From: JAQBQQ01 sp964633955
GTDB taxonomy: Bacteria > Patescibacteriota > Gracilibacteria > Peribacterales > Peribacteraceae
Assembly (NCBI GenBank): GCA_964633955.1
Contig: CAZWIA010000018.1
Span: 1-21,814 of the forward strand
Length of the DNA stretch: 21,814 nucleotides
Reading direction: 5' to 3'
Part shown: positions 20,301 through 21,814 of the stretch, one piece after another
Layout of the letters: the number at the start of each line of letters is the position of its first letter
Numbering within the stretch: the first letter of the stretch is position 1
Translations under genes and position numbers: made by a program
The notes under the pieces: model-generated
The model's input: only the letters and a program-made list of their open reading frames with translations
Databases searched by the model: none
What the model was told of the DNA's origin: nothing

Positions 20301-21814
20301 GCGTAGCCGACATTACTGAACGGACTGCCGCACGCTGCGCTCTGCATGACGCTGGTGACGATGCGCAGCTCACGCACGGCCTGCGGCGCCAGGGAGAAGC
20401 TGCCGCAGGTGACCTGGTTGCCGGCAATGCTACAGACGGGATCAGATTGCTGGGCGTTGTAGAGGAGCGGGAAGGGCAGCTGGTCCGTGACCGTCATATT
20501 GTTGGCCGTAACAGTTCCCGTGTTCTGGATACGCAGGACATACGTGAGGCCCTGACCGCGGCTCACCTGCGTCTGGCCCTGCGGGTCCGTCCGCTTCTGG
20601 ATGCTGAGCGTGGTGGTGGTCACCGGGCAGTCCACGGTGGACTGCGCCGTGGCGGTATCATTGGCAGGGTTGGTATCCTGCACGGCAGACTGCACCCGCA
20701 CGCGGTTCACCACCGGCGCTCCGCACTGGAGCGTGGTGGCAGCCTGGAACGAGATGGTGAAGCTGCGCATCTGTCCCGGCGCCAAATTGGATCCCTGGCA
20801 GACCACGTTCTGACCGCTCTGCTGGCAGGTGAGGAAATCCGAGTTCACGTTCGTGAAGGTGAAGCCGGCCGGGATCTCATCGGTCACCGTGAAAGACGGC
20901 ACGGTAGATGGGCCGTTATTTCGTACGATCACCGTGTACTGCACGGTCTGTCCGCGCAGGACGGTGGCCGGACCCGTCTTCTGGACGGACAAATCTGTCG
21001 TGGGCTGCCGGACCGTGACGGCCCGTCCGCAGATCTCCGTTCCCACCTGTTGACCGCCGGACATGAGGCGCCCCACGACGGTATAGGTTCCTGGCGTCTG
21101 AGGAGCCGTGATGGGAATGGTGAAGACGGCAGTCTGACCGGGCGCCACGGACTGCAGCAGAGCGACGCCGTTGTAGCCGGGAAGTGTTGGCGCCTCCGGC
21201 AGGTCCACGCGGTCCAACCGGTGCGTCTGGGGCTGCCAGGTAGTATTCCCCTCATTGCGATAGCGAATGGTCACCGTGCCCGCCTGGCCCGGTTCCAGTA
21301 CGTCTGGTCCCGTGGCATCCACGCAGACAGCCTTCTCCTCGACCGGTGCCGCGCACAGCGGCAGCTGGAGATTGACCTGCGTCTGCAGAATCTGGTAGGT
21401 GGCCCCAGCCTGGATCTGGCGCGGTGCCGCACCGTACGTGAGCAACACGTGATACGCGCACTGGGGCACGGATACCGTGAACTGCGTTGTACTGCGTGCC
21501 TGCACTGTCCGCACGCCGGAAGCGGCAAAGAACACCTGGCTGGGACGAAGCGGCTGGGATTCAAACAGCTTGTAGGACGCCAGCTCCGCGGGGAAGGAGC
21601 AGTCCGTGTCGTTCACAATCTGCGCCGTCCCGGCGCTCGCGTTCATACTCACCTGAATCCTGCCCTGCGCAATGAACGTCTGCACCTGGTCATAGGTCAG
21701 CGGCGATACGCAGACGGGGGGAGGCGGGGGGGGAGGGGGGGGGGGGGGGGGCGGCGGCGCCACGGGACGACTCAAGGCCACACAGTCAAGCGCGTGGGCC
21801 GCGTGGGCGGCGTA
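17396..21814 (-). CDS. Large DUF11-repeat surface protein with C-terminal LPQTG (5' end outside window, internal gap)
   Basis: At least 1472 aa; the frame is open through the window edge at 21814 (a GTG at 21781 is probably internal), so the N-terminus is missing. In order from residue 1 at 21781: a poly-Pro run (about 9-22), a Cys-containing strand domain (about 25-145), an NBR1-type Ig-like domain (about 150-255, NTTW motif), then DUF11 repeats of ~124 aa from about 262, 390, 514, 637 and 762. A 100-N gap falls in the fifth. After it come a SpaA/prealbumin-like domain (about 837-924), further DUF11 repeats (about 932, 1047 and the acidic 1157-1280), a last repeat (about 1285-1397), LPQTG (1406-1410), a hydrophobic stretch and RRFFL at the end. 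It is probably secreted and anchored at the cell surface by a sortase-like system, for adhesion or as a stalk (inference). Frame continuity across the gap is not proven. Confidence 0.88.
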   Translation of the reverse strand, partial: YAAHAAHALDCVALSRPVAPPPPPPPPPPPPPPVCVSPLTYDQVQTFIAQGRIQVSMNASAGTAQIVNDTDCSFPAELASYKLFESQPLRPSQVFFAASGVRTVQARSTTQFTVSVPQCAYHVLLTYGAAPRQIQAGATYQILQTQVNLQLPLCAAPVEEKAVCVDATGPDVLEPGQAGTVTIRYRNEGNTTWQPQTHRLDRVDLPEAPTLPGYNGVALLQSVAPGQTAVFTIPITAPQTPGTYTVVGRLMSGGQQVGTEICGRAVTVRQPTTDLSVQKTGPATVLRGQTVQYTVIVRNNGPSTVPSFTVTDEIPAGFTFTNVNSDFLTCQQSGQNVVCQGSNLAPGQMRSFTISFQAATTLQCGAPVVNRVRVQSAVQDTNPANDTATAQSTVDCPVTTTTLSIQKRTDPQGQTQVSRGQGLTYVLRIQNTGTVTANNMTVTDQLPFPLLYNAQQSDPVCSIAGNQVTCGSFSLAPQAVRELRIVTSVMQSAACGSPFSNVGYARADNADLTQSNAVSTEVACVPATLAVTKVTRQPATVTRGGYATFDITVQNTGETDAQSVVVRDAVPAGLEYQSATGASCSLNQDAVICGLGTVSAGETRALSLTFRVKQDAVCGTIANQAQARVGDGTPVSSGNAFLTVECAPASLTLEKTAQQPTVTRGGAIAFTLRVRNTGQQTAQNVIVTDAVPASLSYQFASNASCGVLPSGSVSCGIPNLAPGEERVFSLTFGVLEAAACQAFTNTAVVSANGTSPVPSNAAPFTVLCPPSALALQKSVDKTSAQXXXXXXXXXXXXXXXXXXXXXXXXXXXXXXXXXXATVSGASAATVTSNQVTTTVLCPVVETGCVEIQKEAFDWHSNRLAITPQFTFKLDGSQTVQNSSQGIARFENVPVGQHTVTEVAQSGWDNVLVTPAGGTVNVTSGSQCAGVTFKNRQINVPQPVLSITKTDGRTTAQPGETLTYTITIQNSSPAAASGVTVTDALPSQVTYQSASDSPLVTGNTLTWNGLNVPGNGQKILTVQVRVRDDAQNGVIISNTAQIQGGPSATDTTAVVGSTQESFRVTITDSPDPVRPDENLRYETCVTNQTNAPATTTVRQSLDPRTDFRSASHGGFLASSGEVQWTNQSFAANETRCYTLDVRVDRDARDGQTLHTTATAGSAYDSEQTRVEDEGGDEDIRIDIVDDPDPVKPCEELEYRIRLINRNDRDATVDVVADLDDQTEFDDASDGGDERSGNRAEWQDIRVDGDDEEELRLTVTVDCDAEDGDELRLEARTDDDSATEDTDVIEEEVASNPLPGVIRFEKTADRYDAQPGDQITYSLMVKNGTSEAMQNVRIEDVFNASQLLVQVADGGNMIAGGRITYELGTLNAGESRTIRYTGQAAATLRHGDIIVNTATMTSSKGSQSATVQARILQQLPQTGAGYTGPLQSERAFLRPVTHGSSAGAVPAAATASMMVSGAGALGYFLRRFFL
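19359..19458. other. Assembly gap (100 N)
   Basis: Exactly 100 N, the conventional placeholder for a gap of unknown size. It lies in the fifth DUF11 repeat, where near-repeated sequence probably broke the assembly. The true number of repeats, and whether one or two genes are present, cannot be known from this window. Confidence 0.98.
21735..21751. repeat. Homopolymer of 17 G (poly-Pro coding on minus)
   Basis: A run of 17 G, flanked by further G-rich sequence (21716-21733) and GGC repeats. On the coding strand it is poly-C encoding prolines. Such tracts slip during replication and sequencing, so the length and the frame upstream of it are uncertain. Confidence 0.85.

Overview
The window is GC-rich bacterial chromosome, gap-free except for one 100-N scaffold gap at 19359-19458. 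The coding is dense and the ends of all recognisable genes use the standard code, with TGA acting as stop (for example at lepA, pth and murC). The organism is most probably a Candidate Phyla Radiation (Patescibacteria) member, perhaps of the Peregrinibacteria/Peribacteria type. This is inferred from minimal compact housekeeping genes, large DUF11-repeat surface proteins ending in an LPQTG motif, a small PH-domain membrane protein, many unrecognised short proteins, and the standard code, which argues against Gracilibacteria/Absconditabacteria. No 16S gene is present to confirm this.

Layout. (1) 26-101: tRNA-Pro (UGG), minus. (2) 316-4525: three overlapping plus-strand genes (133, 207 and 1062 aa) of unknown function; the last two carry membrane segments, and the largest also has a coiled coil and a Pro-rich linker. 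This is the best candidate for an undescribed system. (3) 4674-6584: lepA, carrying an in-frame palindromic insertion. (4) 6696-7832: an unknown 232-aa gene and ribosomal protein L27, minus. (5) 7904-7980: initiator tRNA-fMet. (6) 8108-12471: an envelope block with an FtsB/DivIC-like protein (minus), MurC, an exported phosphodiester glycosidase-domain protein and MurJ. (7) 12536-14625, all minus: acylphosphatase, NusG, SecE and signal peptidase I. (8) 14859-17016, all plus: PH-domain membrane protein, membrane-anchored HEPN-like protein, an unknown 116-aa protein and peptidyl-tRNA hydrolase. (9) 17017-17395: a structured non-coding spacer. (10) 17396-21814: a huge DUF11-repeat surface protein on minus whose 5' end lies beyond the window.

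Two features run through the whole window. First, many genes have a -10 hexamer (TATACT-like) ending exactly 6 nt before the start codon: genes at 316, 10240, 11167, 14859, 15606 and 16048 on plus, and those starting at 7394 and 12805 on minus. This places the predicted transcription start at the start codon, so the messages are probably leaderless; I see no convincing Shine-Dalgarno sequence at any gene checked. This pattern also fixes several start codons. Second, spacers carry imperfect palindromes built of short repeated words (GTTACAAGG, GACTCA, ATGAATCATGAAT, AAGGGATA, GACCAATG). One lies inside the lepA reading frame, one pair is a 23/26 repeat in two spacers, and one appears to have been inserted between the pth promoter and its start codon.

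Functionally, the middle of the window serves cell-wall synthesis and division (MurC makes UDP-MurNAc-Ala, MurJ flips lipid II, the FtsB-like protein links to the divisome). The right-hand part serves protein export (SecE, LepB) and display (LPQTG protein), and lepA, rpmA, pth and the tRNAs serve translation.
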